This document shows, in pieces, positions 61,717-64,000 of a stretch of 64,000 bases of DNA. A model generated the notes under the pieces. That model saw nothing but the letters and a program-made list of their open reading frames with translations, was not told the origin of the DNA and did no database searches. The first letter of the stretch is position 1; each line of letters opens with the position of its first letter. Source of the stretch: Helianthus annuus (lineage: Eukaryota > Streptophyta > Magnoliopsida > Asterales > Asteraceae); contig NC_035433.2 in the NCBI RefSeq assembly GCF_002127325.2, positions 80,046,079-80,110,078 on the forward strand, written 5' to 3'. Both the position numbers and the translations under genes were made by a program.

Positions 61717-64000
61717 TGTGACACCTGTGTCACTGTGACCGTCAAACAAATGCCAAACCAATGAAATTTTGTATTTCATACTTGGGAATTGTGAAAATAT
61801 GTGTATCATTTGCACATATCAATTCTTGTTCGATTTCGGGCTTTAAGTCGCTTTCTGGAAGGTTATACACGATCTGATGCGTAAATATAATCAGTTTAAT
61901 GCAACAAACACTCCGGAATAGTGACATAGGCTTAACATACCATAAATAACCTTTACATAACTTAGAAATAAGTTTTGGATGGTTTGGTATACCGAAATCA
62001 AGTTTATTCGCTTACAGGGACTATTTGCGTCAACTTGCAAAAGTCTGCCGTTTCGTAAGGCAACGTATAGTCCGGAACTTGATCATAAGTTAAACATACC
62101 ATATATAACCTAAACATGGCTTAGAAATAAGCTTTGATAGGTTCGGTGTGTGAAAACATGCTTATATGATCTTACAGGGACTAAAAGTGTCAAAAACGGC
62201 GTAAGTTTGCATTTTCGCGCATATCTTACGTTCTGGACACATCTGGACATCCAAAATTTTTGTACACACTAATATATTTTTGTTTTAGTGATCGCCATGC
62301 AAAAATTCCATTCGTCGCTTAATTTGGATCGTTTTCGCGTCCGTTCGAGTTTCGTCGTAAATAACCGAACAACGTGACCGTACGACCAAACGAACCGACA
62401 TCCGAGATATTTTTGAGCATGTTTTGAGTCCCCTATGCTTTAACTTCATTTTAGAGCCTTGAAATGAGGTTAACGGGGTTTAAACGCATCGAAAAAGGCT
62501 TTAAACACGTGCAGGGACCATTTCTGTCAATTTTGGAAACTTTGCTGAACCTGATACATGCTAGCGTAGCGCGAGCCCTAAGGCCTATGCCCTAGCGCTA
62601 CGCGAGCGCCTCATCTGGGCAGAAAGTGTGTTTTCAGCATCTGTTTGCAAATTCAGGGGCTGTTTTGGTAAATTCTTGGTGTGTTGAGCAAGTTTAAGTG
62701 TTCTCCAAGGCTTTGCACCTGCTCCTAACACTTGTATGGATGAGATTTATTCCTTAATGGCTAAACAAAACACTTGTTGTGATCCTATGAACTTCCCTCA
62801 AGTATAAATAGCCAACACTTTCATTGTTTCATTTGCTCATTCCTCATTTCCTCTCTTCACATCTGCTTTGGAGCTCTCTCTCAAGCATTTGGGACTTTGT
62901 CTTCTTGTAGAAAAGATAGCAAGGACCTTAAGTGAGCTTCTTTCATTCTTTTTATTTCCTTTTTCCTTTTGTAGTGCAGAAAGTCAAACGTTTGGCCAAC
63001 AGTTTGACTTTCGGTTTTGACCATCAATTGGTCAAGTCAAAGTTCAATTGAACTTTGAAACGTGATTGTAATCACGATAGTTATAATCCTTCGCGGTTAT
63101 AGCTGCTGATTACCACGTTAGCTAGTTGTAGTGCCGAGTCAAAGTTTCGGTCAAAATGCGTTTTAGCACGCATTTTGCCTCGGAACTATTTTAGGGTATC
63201 AAAACACTTTGTTTTGATACCAAATCAGTAGGTTAGACATGTTTTGACATGTCTAACACGACACTATTAGTTTGTGCTTGTTTAGGGTCGTGAGGTAAGC
63301 GGTCTAAACCACCGCTTAGCCTTTCGAACCCGACCCGTTTGGTCGATCTTTAGGATCCGACCAAGCTTAGTTAGTGATCATAGTTGCATAGGGAATAACC
63401 ACTGAGGTTATACCTTATGATCACATAGGATTGGTTAGTCATTTGCTTGTTAGCTTGTATGCCCATAGGAAATGACCAAAATGCCCTTTTGAAGCTAAAA
63501 TCCGTATTTTGCCTATGTGAACATATTTTTGACAAGTAATCTGATTTAGTAACATGTTTAGGGATAATTGGGCATGTAAGACTTGGCATAGCACATAGTT
63601 AACCATCCGAACATAGTTTTACGCTAACGACGCCTTATAGTAGCTTATGTTACCATAATGTGTCGAAACGGGTCAAAAGCACTTAGGTAGGCCTTTCAAT
63701 CAGAATGTAGGGTCTATTAAATCATACCATATGAGTTCAATTACTCATTTGATTTATAGAACCTCATTCTATCCTATCTCCCGATTTAGGTCCGGTTATT
63801 TACATAGTTACCTATATAGGGTGCCGTTTGATTCCCTGATCACTCTAGCTTTGCTTGGTTGTTGTTCAAGACTTCTAAGCACCCTCAGGTGAGTACATAG
63901 TCCCCTCTTTTACTGTTTTCAAACTGTTTTGGGGTGGAACACATGTGCCTACTTGATACTTTCATGTTTCCCATGTTTTTATATCATATACTTACTATGT
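61717..64000 (+). mobile_element. Element F: start of a very long LTR, runs off the window
   Basis: It begins TGTGACACCTGTGTCACTGTG, a TG start with short internal inverted repeats, inside the D RT gene. A TATA-like CAAGTATAAATAGCC lies near 62799-62813. No primer site, gag or pol appears in the 2284 bp available, so the LTR is unusually long if this is one. Strand and superfamily are not settled; Ty3/gypsy elements with LTRs over 2 kb are a possibility. Open frames here are short and not convincing. Confidence 0.6.

Overview
This window is plant nuclear DNA made almost entirely of nested Ty1/copia LTR retrotransposons. The elements look like Sireviruses: long Gag proteins with two CCHC knuckles and a coiled coil, an initiator tRNA-Met primer site (TGGTATCAGAGC), several polypurine tracts, and a long conserved 3' noncoding region. 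The host is a dicot-type plant. I suspect Asteraceae from general resemblance of these elements, but nothing here proves it. No rRNA gene, cellular tRNA gene, CRISPR array or complete host gene is visible.

Layout, left to right. (1) 1-4386, minus: the 5' end of element G, with a broken gag, primer site and 5' LTR; the rest lies off the left edge. (2) 4387-7614: old flanking DNA. It carries a chimeric gene-fragment cassette with a VIN3-like VEL-domain fragment and exons resembling NODULIN HOMEOBOX. The cassette recurs in the same orientation at 35475-37871. (3) 7620-33512: a three-level nest. Element A (plus, TSD GGTTT) has element B (minus, same family, TSD GAATG) in its 3' LTR. B has element C (minus, TSD TTAGT) in its 3' noncoding region. 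A and B are deletion derivatives without the Gag core and most of Pol. C has open gag and pol and LTRs identical by eye. (4) 33518-35474: flanking DNA with a tRNA-derived SINE and an old LTR related to element D. (5) 35475-37871: second cassette copy, carrying a short SINE that copy 1 lacks. (6) 37872-61716: element D (plus), a decayed copia element. Its gag is split 9 nt after the start codon by element E (plus, 39849-55904, TSD CAAAC), and its pol is cut in the reverse transcriptase by element F. E is the youngest-looking and most complete: identical 479-bp LTRs, open gag and pol, and an extra gene. (7) 61717-64000: the start of a very long LTR (F) that runs off the right edge.

The most notable signals are outside the standard coding regions. 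After pol, A, B, C and the distant E share a series of conserved noncoding blocks. One is a small hairpin with a compensated base-pair change and mostly GNRA-type loops. In E this conserved 3' region is followed by what looks like a separate transcription unit: a copy of the LTR promoter module (CGATCG motif cluster plus TATA box), a 9-nt first exon, an intron full of CGATCGAACAG repeats, and a gene of about 1405 codons. Each family also has its own short palindromic motif repeated through LTR and leader. All seven copia LTR types or copies examined carry the same U5 motif, GGATTCCGCAC or a one-base variant. At the gag-pol junction, pol opens just after a splice-acceptor-like TGTGCAG or TGTGTAG. 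In C and B a simple ribosomal frameshift can be excluded from the stop-codon order.
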